14,601 nucleotides of DNA from Clostridia bacterium (lineage in GTDB: Bacteria > Bacillota > Clostridia > Oscillospirales > CAG-272): positions 1 to 14,601 of the forward strand of contig JAFTLM010000095.1 in NCBI GenBank assembly GCA_017455945.1, in the 5' to 3' direction. The notes beneath the pieces were generated by a model that searched no databases, was not told where the DNA came from, and saw nothing but the letters and a program-made list of their open reading frames with translations. A program made the position numbers and the translations under genes. Below, piece after piece: positions 1 through 6,066 of the stretch. Every line of letters starts with the position of its first letter. The first letter of the stretch is position 1.

Positions 1-30
1 ATATATTTTAGTAAACCGATGTACCACATA

Positions 31-36
31 AGGAGG
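31..36 (+). promoter_or_regulatory. Ribosome binding site of the SLH protein gene
   Basis: AGGAGG lies 6 bases before the ATG at 43. It decides this start over the in-frame ATG at 19, which has no such site and would place charged residues ahead of the signal peptide. Confidence 0.8.
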
Positions 37-42
37 ATATTT

Positions 43-1317
43 ATGAAATTCGGAAAAATTATCTCTTTGATTTTTGTTTTTGCCTTCAGTCTCACTATGA
101 TTGCAGCAGCCGAGACACAAAGCAATGTGGTGGTAAGTCCCGCACTCAATATAATATCGGAGAATAGCCATATGGCGTTGTCCTGCGTGGCGGAAAGCGA
201 CCTTGAGTTTGAGTCCGAGGATTTTGAACGAGCCCTCAATATATCTAAAGTCACGTCAATAACTCTGACAAATTTGCCCGAAAGAAGTGAAGGTATACTG
301 TACCTGGGCGGTAACGAGGTTGTCGAGGGGCAAACTGTGTCGCGTGCCGATATAGGCCGTCTCAGATTTGAGTTTCTGGGTGAAAATGTAAACCAAAGCG
401 CCTTCAGCTTCTTTACCAATTTCGGAAGGCACGAAATAGAGTGTATGCTGTATTCGCTCAAGTATACAAATACAGCTCCCACAACCGAAATAGGCGGCGT
501 TGCGGAGGCTTCAACATATAAAAACGTAAGCTGTTACGGACGGCTTCCCGCGTATGACCGAGAAGGCGATAAAATATATTTTGAGGTAGTAAAGCAACCC
601 TCAAACGGACTTCTTAAAGTCGACGAAAAGGGGGAATACGTTTATACTCCTACTCGCGGATATACGGGGAAAGATAGTTTTCGCTTCGTGGCGGTTGACG
701 AATACGGCAATTATTCGCCCGCAAAAGAGATAAAGCTTGAGGTTGAATCACAGCGTTCCTCACTGGTGTTTTGCGATATAACGGCAGAGGAATATCACGT
801 GGCAGCAATAAATCTTACCGAAAAGGGAATAATGTCGGCAGGTGAAGTGGACGGAGAATTCTATTTTTATCCCGACCATACCGTTGGAAGATTGGAGTAT
901 CTCGTAATGGCGATGAAGAGCCTGGGGATACCCGTAAATGCTTCTGCCGAAAAAACAATTTTTTATGATGATGCCGAAATTCCACAAAATCTCAAGGAAT
1001 ACGTAAATACCGCGGTTAAACTCGGATATGTGAGCGGTAAAATAGACGAAAAGGGAAATCTGCTGTTCGCTCCAAACGACAAGATAACCCGTGCCGAGGC
1101 GGCTGTGCTTCTGTATAATATGTCGGATTTGAGTGAACCTGTGCTGTGTCCTGTGTTTGCCGACAGTAACAGCTTTCCGTCCTGGGCAGAAAACGCCATA
1201 AATTGCCTGGCGTCAAACCGTATTTTGCCGATTAAAAACGGTTTTGTCTCCGCTACTCAAAGCCTGACAAGAGAAGACGGTGCGTATATGTTGTATATGC
1301 TCAACGCGGTTTCGTAA
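43..1317 (+). CDS. Secreted cadherin-like / SLH-domain cell-surface protein
   Basis: Probable cell-wall or S-layer-associated exported protein of 424 residues. Residues 1-23 form a signal peptide: K2/K5, a hydrophobic stretch and AAA before E24. Residues about 66-125 resemble a cadherin-3/CSPG-like repeat (LTNLP...G.L.LGG..V..GQ). Residues about 144-235 are a cadherin-like Ig module with YDREGDKIYF and the Y.P..GYTGKDSF.F...D..G pattern. Residues about 250-424 hold three SLH repeats (about 251-296, 308-362 and 371-421), each with a degenerate TRAEAA-type motif, best seen as ITRAEAAVLL at 348-357. In characterised proteins SLH triplets bind pyruvylated secondary cell-wall polymer. I chose the ATG at 43 because AGGAGG lies 7 bases upstream; a start at 19 would add eight residues before the signal peptide. 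The ligand of the Ig-like part is unknown. The promoter would lie upstream of the window. Confidence 0.85.
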   Translation: MKFGKIISLIFVFAFSLTMIAAAETQSNVVVSPALNIISENSHMALSCVAESDLEFESEDFERALNISKVTSITLTNLPERSEGILYLGGNEVVEGQTVSRADIGRLRFEFLGENVNQSAFSFFTNFGRHEIECMLYSLKYTNTAPTTEIGGVAEASTYKNVSCYGRLPAYDREGDKIYFEVVKQPSNGLLKVDEKGEYVYTPTRGYTGKDSFRFVAVDEYGNYSPAKEIKLEVESQRSSLVFCDITAEEYHVAAINLTEKGIMSAGEVDGEFYFYPDHTVGRLEYLVMAMKSLGIPVNASAEKTIFYDDAEIPQNLKEYVNTAVKLGYVSGKIDEKGNLLFAPNDKITRAEAAVLLYNMSDLSEPVLCPVFADSNSFPSWAENAINCLASNRILPIKNGFVSATQSLTREDGAYMLYMLNAVS

Positions 1318-1381
1318 CCACATAAAAACATAATTGTAAATATATGTAAATATTCCCGTGAAAATAGGTCGAAATCTTAAT

Positions 1382-1410
1382 TTTAAAAAAATCGATTTTT
1401 ATAGTATAAT
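1382..1410 (+). promoter_or_regulatory. Candidate sigma-A promoter of the 86-residue protein gene
   Basis: A perfect TATAAT at 1405-1410 is preceded, after a 17-base spacer, by a weak TTTAAA at 1382-1387. The spacer contains a perfect 14-base palindrome, AAAAATCGATTTTT, at 1387-1400. No hairpin terminator is visible between the upstream stop at 1317 and here, so some read-through from the SLH gene is possible. Confidence 0.5.
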
Positions 1411-1454
1411 TGACAGTGGTTCAACACCGCAAAAATAAAGGAAGGACTAAAAAC

Positions 1455-1715
1455 ATGAACTCTTCAGATGTAAAAATTGAAAAACAGAATATTGCGTCTC
1501 ATTGCAAGGAAATATGCGGAAAAACGGTTAAATACACACTCAGCAGAGTGTCGGAAAATGCGTATGAGATTTCGGCCTTTCGGGAGACGGCGGAAGAAAG
1601 TGCAATCTTTTACTGTGATTTCTTTCAGGCAGCAGAGCTTCTTAAGGTGATGGAAAATACAGATACTTTGCCCGAAAATATCAAAGATATTGCCGATGAT
1701 TTTGCCTGCAGATGA
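1455..1715 (+). CDS. Small protein of unknown function (possibly DUF6514-like)
   Basis: Cytoplasmic protein of 86 residues with no signal peptide, membrane segment or catalytic motif. The middle (KYTLSRVSENAYEISAF) looks like beta strands. The C-terminal part (FFQAAELLKVMENTDTLPENIKDIADDF) looks helical. This strand-then-helix layout with a TLPE/P-xN-xxDI ending reminds me of the DUF6514 family of short clostridial proteins, but that is recall from pattern and not a search result. The ATG at 1455 is preferred because GGAAGGA lies at 1440-1446; an upstream TTG at 1410 lies inside the -10 element and is unlikely. It stands alone between a SLH-protein gene and nrdR and has its own -10 box. No function is proposed. 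Confidence 0.65.
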   Translation: MNSSDVKIEKQNIASHCKEICGKTVKYTLSRVSENAYEISAFRETAEESAIFYCDFFQAAELLKVMENTDTLPENIKDIADDFACR

Positions 1716-1754
1716 ACCGAAAGGATAAAAAAACAAAAAAAATTTTCTAAACTC

Positions 1755-1783
1755 TTTACAAATCGAAGATTTTCTGTTATAAT
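1755..1783 (+). promoter_or_regulatory. Sigma-A promoter of nrdR (extended -10)
   Basis: TTTACA at 1755-1760, a 17-base spacer, and TATAAT at 1778-1783 preceded by TG at 1775-1776, making an extended -10. Transcription should begin near 1790, giving a leader of about 65 bases that begins almost on the NrdR-box-like palindrome. Confidence 0.8.
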
Positions 1784-1793
1784 GTCAAAGTAA

Positions 1794-1809
1794 ACACATT
1801 ATGTTGTGT
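1794..1809 (+). promoter_or_regulatory. Putative NrdR box (nrdR autoregulation)
   Basis: The 16-base sequence ACACATTATGTTGTGT matches my recollection of the NrdR-box consensus (acaCwAtATaTwGtgt) at 14 of 16 positions, with perfect ACAC/GTGT arms. It begins 10 bases after the -10 box, at about +5, where a bound repressor would block initiation or escape. NrdR boxes usually occur in pairs. The only second candidate is a half-match at 1840-1855 (ACACA arm), 46 bases downstream, so the pairing is not convincing. Confidence 0.6.
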
Positions 1810-1854
1810 TTTAATCTTCGAAAGGGGTCGCAATAGCGAACACAGATTATAATT

Positions 1855-2307
1855 ATGAATTGTCCCGTTTGTAACTTCCAGGATACTAAAGTTATAGATT
1901 CAAGACCTACACAAGACGGAAGCAGTATAAGACGCAGACGAGAGTGTCCCCAGTGCCTTAAGAGATTCACCACATTTGAAATATTGGAGACGGTTCAGAT
2001 ATTTGTTATAAAGAAAGACGGAACAAAAGAGATGTTTGATAAGAACAAACTTCTTGCGGGCGTTCTTAAGGCTTGCCAGAAACGTCCGGTAAATGCCGAG
2101 GACATTGTTTCCGATATAGAAACCGAGCTTCAGAATACGCTTACCCAGGAAATCGAATCGGGCAAACTCGGTGAAATGGTAATGAGAAGGCTTAAGGATG
2201 CGGATAAGGTTGCCTACGTCAGATTTGCTTCGGTTTATAGGGAGTTTAAGGATATAGATACTTTTTTTGCCGAACTCAACGAGCTCAGAGGCGAGCAGGA
2301 GAAATGA
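1855..2307 (+). CDS. nrdR: Transcriptional repressor NrdR
   Basis: Nucleotide-sensing repressor of ribonucleotide reductase genes. The 150-residue length is typical of the family. The N-terminal zinc ribbon has Cys3, Cys6, Cys31 and Cys34 (MNCPVC and ECPQC), followed by the basic RRRR stretch at 26-29 and the usual KRFTTFE at about 35-41. Residues about 49-139 form the ATP-cone, with KKDG...F...KL and a conserved VAYVRFASVYREF near the end. The family senses ATP/dATP and represses nrd operons; no nrd gene lies in this window. The ATG at 1855 is fixed by the MxCPxC start and an in-frame stop at 1834-1836. The only purine-rich site, GGGG at 1824-1827, is 27 bases away, so ribosome loading here is unusual. 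A strong promoter with a NrdR-box-like palindrome lies upstream and a terminator follows. Confidence 0.96.
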   Translation: MNCPVCNFQDTKVIDSRPTQDGSSIRRRRECPQCLKRFTTFEILETVQIFVIKKDGTKEMFDKNKLLAGVLKACQKRPVNAEDIVSDIETELQNTLTQEIESGKLGEMVMRRLKDADKVAYVRFASVYREFKDIDTFFAELNELRGEQEK

Positions 2308-2318
2308 TAAATGAGCAG

Positions 2319-2345
2319 AAAAGTCCGACTGTGTCGGACTTTTTG
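2319..2345 (+). terminator. Rho-independent terminator after nrdR
   Basis: Perfect 11-base stem AAAAGTCCGAC / GTCGGACTTTT around a TGT loop (2330-2332), running into a T-rich tail. It ends the nrdR transcript 11 bases after the stop codon. Confidence 0.9.
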
Positions 2346-2416
2346 TGTTGTAAAATGTTCACACATAATTTAATAAATAAACTAAAATGTTATATGGTGA
2401 GTTAATCAAGAAAGAG

Positions 2417-2422
2417 TATAAT
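2417..2422 (+). promoter_or_regulatory. Candidate -10 element of the efflux operon
   Basis: Perfect TATAAT about 47 bases before the adaptor start. No good -35 is present at 16-18 bases upstream (the 17-base position reads ATGGTG), so the promoter may be weak or need an activator. It is the best candidate between the nrdR terminator and the adaptor gene. Confidence 0.4.
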
Positions 2423-2468
2423 TTAAAATCATAATTGTGCGAGTATAAACAAAAAGTAAGGAGATTTT

Positions 2469-4049
2469 ATGAAAAAAGTAATAAGCGGAGTAGGCGGATT
2501 TTTGAAAAAACATAAAAAAGGCGTGATTGCGGTTATAGTTATAGCCGTTATCGGTATAGTTTTGTTTGGCTGTCCTAAGGATGAAAGTAAAAAATACTCA
2601 ACCGACACGGCAAAACTGCGTGACATAGCAAATTATAACAGCTATGTCGGAACTGTTGAATATGACAATGAAAAAAATATAGTTATAAAGGCTAACGCAC
2701 AGGTTTCCGAGGTATTTGTTGAAATCGGAGACAGCGTTTCCAAAGGTGACGTAATAGCGGTTCTTGACAGTGAAACTCTTGAGAAAAACATATCTAAAAC
2801 GGAGCTTGCCATTAAAACACAAAAAGTTGCCAACGAGCATACTATTGCAGATGCACAGCGTGCATACGACGACTTAAAGTACGCTCTTGACAATGGCTTG
2901 AACGCAACGCTCAATAACGTAAAGTTCCAGAAAGAAAACGCCGAGGATGCACTGGAGAAGCTTTGGGAAAGCTATGATGATTATATGGAGGCGTTGGACG
3001 TTGAGCCGCGAAGCGACGCCGTTGACTACCTTCTTTCGGTTAAGAAAAAATACGATGATGCCGTAAAGCATTATGAGCGTATCAAGGAGACGGTAGAGGA
3101 CAAACAGAAGGAAATATCCGAGTCCGAAACCGTAAGTCCTGATGACGAGCTTGAATTGAGTAGCTATGTTGAGGCAATGAATTCTTCAAAAGCAAAGCTT
3201 GATATAGCTTCTGATAACTTCAGACAAACTCTTGAAAATTACTGCGACGTTCACGATCCCGCACTTAAAAAGATAGTTGACGGTATTGAGGACGCTGAAA
3301 CAGCCTGCAAAAACGCAATGGCTGCATATGATTCTGTAAAGCTCCAGCTTGACCAACAGCTCGTAACGCTTGAGTCAACGGTGAATAAGCTTAAAGATAC
3401 TCTTTCACTTGAAAGTATGGAAAAAGATCTTGAGATGCTTAAGGATTCTCTTGAGGATTATACCGTAACAGCTCCGTGTGACGGTGTTGTTACGATGTTG
3501 ATGCTTAAAGAGGGGGATATGTCTGTAGCGGGACAGATCGTTGCTACGGTATCGGAGTTGGATAAGCTTGAAATATCTATCAGGGTTGACGAATATTCCA
3601 TTCTCGGTGCAACCGAGGGAAAAGACGTTCAGATTTATATTGATTCCATAGACAGAGTTTACGCGGGAACCATAGAATGGATAGCCGATAAGGCTACTGT
3701 TGAAAACGGAGTTTCTTATTTCCTTTCAACCGTTGAATTTGTTTCCGACGAATACGTTCGCGGAGGTATGAGTGTTGAAGTTCGCCTTGTAAGAGCAGAA
3801 AGTCAGCAGGCTATCAGCGTTCTTGCGTCTGCCGTTGATTACCGTGACGACAATTCGGCATTTGTACTTGTAAAAGATTCCAAGGGCGAATTTGTGGAGA
3901 AAGACGTGGTTCTCGGTGTATCCGACGGAATATACGTGGAGATTGTTGAAGGCATCTCGGAGGGCGACATCATATATTACGTTCCCGGAAACGGAATGTT
4001 TATGATACCTGAGATGGAGGTTGGAAATGTCAATAAAACACAACAGTAA
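2469..4049 (+). CDS. HlyD/MacA-type efflux periplasmic-adaptor-like subunit
   Basis: Membrane-anchored adaptor of an ABC efflux system, 526 residues. A basic N terminus (KKHKK at 13-17) is followed by one membrane segment (18-34), so the bulk lies outside the membrane. Residues about 58-105 form the first half of a lipoyl/barrel-sandwich domain (VFVEIGDSVSKGDVIAVLD). Residues about 105-328 form a long, charged, coiled-coil hairpin interrupted by a proline/acidic stretch near 219-228. Residues about 331-365 complete the barrel (TAPCDGVVTMLMLKEGDMSVAG). Residues 366-510 supply the beta-barrel and membrane-proximal domains (VRGGMSVEVRL; ISEGDIIYYVPGNG). AAGGAG at 2458-2463 supports the ATG. The ATPase and permease genes follow with overlaps. 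Gram-positive relatives work with MacB-like transporters without TolC. Substrate unknown. Confidence 0.9.
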   Translation: MKKVISGVGGFLKKHKKGVIAVIVIAVIGIVLFGCPKDESKKYSTDTAKLRDIANYNSYVGTVEYDNEKNIVIKANAQVSEVFVEIGDSVSKGDVIAVLDSETLEKNISKTELAIKTQKVANEHTIADAQRAYDDLKYALDNGLNATLNNVKFQKENAEDALEKLWESYDDYMEALDVEPRSDAVDYLLSVKKKYDDAVKHYERIKETVEDKQKEISESETVSPDDELELSSYVEAMNSSKAKLDIASDNFRQTLENYCDVHDPALKKIVDGIEDAETACKNAMAAYDSVKLQLDQQLVTLESTVNKLKDTLSLESMEKDLEMLKDSLEDYTVTAPCDGVVTMLMLKEGDMSVAGQIVATVSELDKLEISIRVDEYSILGATEGKDVQIYIDSIDRVYAGTIEWIADKATVENGVSYFLSTVEFVSDEYVRGGMSVEVRLVRAESQQAISVLASAVDYRDDNSAFVLVKDSKGEFVEKDVVLGVSDGIYVEIVEGISEGDIIYYVPGNGMFMIPEMEVGNVNKTQQ

Positions 4050-4773
4050 TACACAAAATCAAGGGGATCCTTCGACAAACGGACAGAAAAAAATACTCAG
4101 TATGAGGGGGATTTTCAAGGAGTATAAAATGGGAGATGAAACCTCCGTTGTACTCAAGGGCGTTGACCTGGACGTATATGAAGGTGAGTTTCTTGCGATT
4201 CTGGGACCTTCGGGAAGCGGAAAATCCACGCTGATGAATATTATCGGTTGTCTTGATACGCCTACGAGCGGAGAGTACTATCTTTCGGGAAAGCATATTG
4301 CCAATCAAAGCGAAAAGGAACTGGCACGCATAAGAAGTCAGGAGATCGGATTTATTTTTCAGTCCTTTCATCTTCTGCAAAGGCACAGTGCGCTTGAAAA
4401 CGTAGAGCTTCCGCTTATATATGCCAACAAATCCAAAAAGCAGAGAACAGAGCTTGCCGAAAAGATGCTGTGCCGTGTGGGACTTGAGGATAAAATGTAT
4501 CACTATCCAAACCAGATGTCCGGCGGACAGCAGCAGCGTGTTGCAATAGCAAGAGCAATAGTTACCAATCCCACAATCCTTCTTGCCGATGAGCCTACGG
4601 GAGCTCGTGACCAAAAGACGGGAGCTCAGGTTATGGAAATCTTTAATGAGCTTAATGCTGAGGGCAGAACGATTATAATGATTACTCACGACGTCAACAT
4701 AGCCAGACACGCCAAGAGAATCGTGCGTATCCTTGACGGATATCTCAGCGAGGGAGGTGTTGAGGATGCCTAA
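4027..4773 (+). CDS. ABC transporter ATP-binding protein (MacB/LolD-type)
   Basis: Cytoplasmic ATPase of the efflux system, 248 residues. Visible motifs are Walker A GPSGSGKST (60-68), Q-loop Gln112 in FIFQSFHLL, signature SGGQQ (165-169), Walker B ILLADEP (184-190) and the switch His221 (MITHD). The spacing and the FQSFHLLQ...NVELPL segment are typical of the MacB/LolD/FtsE class that pairs with FtsX-like permeases. The D-loop reads GARDQKTG where this class usually has GALDSKTG, so Leu is replaced by Arg. The ATG at 4027 is chosen because GGAGG lies 6 bases upstream; the TTG at 4021 is too close to that site. The gene overlaps the adaptor by 23 bases and the permease by 8, which indicates one translationally coupled operon. 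The first 22 residues are a hydrophilic extension of no known role. Confidence 0.95.
   Translation: MSIKHNSNTQNQGDPSTNGQKKILSMRGIFKEYKMGDETSVVLKGVDLDVYEGEFLAILGPSGSGKSTLMNIIGCLDTPTSGEYYLSGKHIANQSEKELARIRSQEIGFIFQSFHLLQRHSALENVELPLIYANKSKKQRTELAEKMLCRVGLEDKMYHYPNQMSGGQQQRVAIARAIVTNPTILLADEPTGARDQKTGAQVMEIFNELNAEGRTIIMITHDVNIARHAKRIVRILDGYLSEGGVEDA
4752..4757 (+). promoter_or_regulatory. Ribosome binding site deciding the permease start
   Basis: GGGAGG inside the end of the ATPase gene lies 8 bases before the ATG at 4766. It selects that start over the in-frame ATG-like codons further upstream, and shows translational coupling. Confidence 0.75.
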
Positions 4774-5968
4774 ATTCGGACTTATAAAGCAGAGCTTTAA
4801 AATGTCTGTCAGAAACATTATGAGTAATAAAATGAGAGCGTTTCTGACTATGCTCGGTATTATCATAGGCGTTGCCGCGGTTATTGCGCTTGTTACTACA
4901 ATATCCGGCGTTTCCGACTATATGATGGACGAGTTTTCGAGTATGGGCGCAGGCTCGGTTACGGTAAGTGCCAACGGAACCGCTCTTAAACAAGGTCTTT
5001 CGGAGCACGATATGGAAGAAATTGAGGCAATAGACAACGTAAAGGCAGTGTCACCGTCTATTGCTGTTATGACAAAGGTTGAAAAGGACGGAAACGTCAG
5101 TGATGAGGTTAGCGTTACGGGAAAAAATCACAGCTATTTCATCAAAAATAACGAAATGGTTCTGTATGGAAGAGCTTTGCTTGAATCGGATATGTCGGGT
5201 CAGGTTTTTGTATGTATAGTTGACCGGACCTGTGCCGAAACCTTCTTCCCGGGAGAATCTCCGCTTGGTAAAACCATCAATATCGGCGGAATGAAATACA
5301 CCGTTGTCGGACTTTGCGAAGATACAGACAGTATAATGGCGGCGATGATGGGAGGAAACGGCGACGGCAGTATCTATATCCCATATAAAAATGCTATGAC
5401 GATGAACGGTAAAAACAGCATAACAAGTCTTGAGGTGTACGTAAAAGATACCTCTAAAACCGATGATGTCATTGACAAGCTCGAACAAATTTTGGACAAT
5501 GCCTTCAACCACGAGGACACCGCATACAGCGTTTTCAATATGGATAGCCTGCTGACTATGATGAACACGATGAATGATATGATGTCGGGACTTTTGGCAG
5601 GTATCGCATCCATAGCGCTGGTTGTCGGCGGTATCGGCATTATGAATATGATGCTTGTAAGCGTGACCGAAAGGACCAAGGAAATCGGACTCAGAAAAGC
5701 ACTTGGCGCACAGCCGAGTATAATTCAGCTTCAGTTTCTGCTGGAGTCTATCATTCTTTCTCTTCTTGGAGGAATTATAGGAATTTTAGTTGGTGAGGCT
5801 ATCTCGTTTGTGTTGATGGTTAATCTTATGAGCCTTGAATTTGCAATAGATATGGGTGCTGTGGCACTTGGATTCTTTTTCTCACTTGCCGTGGGTGTGA
5901 TTTTTGGTTGGGCACCTGCAAGACGTGCCAGCCGCCTCAATCCTATTGATGCTTTAAGAAGCGAATAA
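4766..5968 (+). CDS. ABC transporter permease (MacB/FtsX family)
   Basis: Integral membrane permease of the same efflux system, 400 residues. The order is the family's: a short cytoplasmic N terminus with SVRNIMSNKMRAFLTMLGIIIG (14-35), membrane segment 1 (24-46), a large extracytoplasmic MacB-PCD-like domain (about 47-272), then membrane segments 2 (about 276-298), 3 (325-350) and 4 (360-382). The cytoplasmic loop after segment 2 carries SVTERTKEIGLRKALGA, the coupling-helix region that contacts the ATPase. The C terminus has the typical PARRASRLNPIDALRSE. The start at 4766 has GGGAGG 8 bases upstream and overlaps the ATPase stop by 8 bases. A terminator follows at once, so the operon has three genes and no outer-membrane partner. 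Export of a peptide, antibiotic or envelope compound is plausible, but the substrate cannot be read from the sequence. Confidence 0.95.
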   Translation: MPKFGLIKQSFKMSVRNIMSNKMRAFLTMLGIIIGVAAVIALVTTISGVSDYMMDEFSSMGAGSVTVSANGTALKQGLSEHDMEEIEAIDNVKAVSPSIAVMTKVEKDGNVSDEVSVTGKNHSYFIKNNEMVLYGRALLESDMSGQVFVCIVDRTCAETFFPGESPLGKTINIGGMKYTVVGLCEDTDSIMAAMMGGNGDGSIYIPYKNAMTMNGKNSITSLEVYVKDTSKTDDVIDKLEQILDNAFNHEDTAYSVFNMDSLLTMMNTMNDMMSGLLAGIASIALVVGGIGIMNMMLVSVTERTKEIGLRKALGAQPSIIQLQFLLESIILSLLGGIIGILVGEAISFVLMVNLMSLEFAIDMGAVALGFFFSLAVGVIFGWAPARRASRLNPIDALRSE

Positions 5969-5974
5969 TATTTT

Positions 5975-6006
5975 GCCCTTTGACAGTTTTTGTCAAGGGG
6001 CTTTTT
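5975..6006 (+). terminator. Rho-independent terminator after the efflux operon
   Basis: Stem GCCCTTTGACA (5975-5985) with TGTCAAGGGGC (5991-6001), one G-T wobble, loop GTTTT, and five T after the stem. It begins 6 bases after the permease stop. Confidence 0.88.
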
Positions 6007-6037
6007 GAATATAAAACAGCTTTTTCTGTCAATACTT
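6007..6037 (+). promoter_or_regulatory. Candidate forespore (sigma-F/sigma-G) promoter of sigG
   Basis: GAATA at 6007-6011, a 16-base spacer and GTCAATACTT at 6028-6037 fit the forespore pattern as I recall it (-35 GHATR or GywTA, -10 GgnrAnAnTw, spacing about 15). The -10 matches 6 of 7 specified positions. No sigma-A TATAAT occurs between the upstream terminator and sigG, and sigG is known to be read from a sigma-F promoter in Bacillus. The motif is short and degenerate, so this is tentative. Confidence 0.4.
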
Positions 6038-6066
6038 TTTGTGGAAAGAAAGACAGGAGAAACCTA

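Noticed and set aside
1367..1373. Possible Spo0A box (GGTCGAA)
   Set aside because: One mismatch to the TGTCGAA core. A single copy in AT-rich DNA of a sporulating organism is expected by chance.
2469..2590. Lipoprotein signal in the HlyD-like adaptor (VLFGC at residues 31-35)
   Set aside because: Phe at the -2 position and the long hydrophobic run fit an uncleaved membrane anchor better than a lipobox.
4030..4866. 278-codon open frame on the - strand
   Set aside because: It lies entirely opposite the ATPase and permease genes, whose motifs are unmistakable. Its product has no recognisable motif, and no ribosome site or promoter fits.
5980..6066. Longer N terminus for SigG from an upstream in-frame start
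   Set aside because: These 29 codons run through the efflux terminator hairpin. The SigG family starts at the NKVEICGV segment, and the good ribosome site serves the ATG at 6067.
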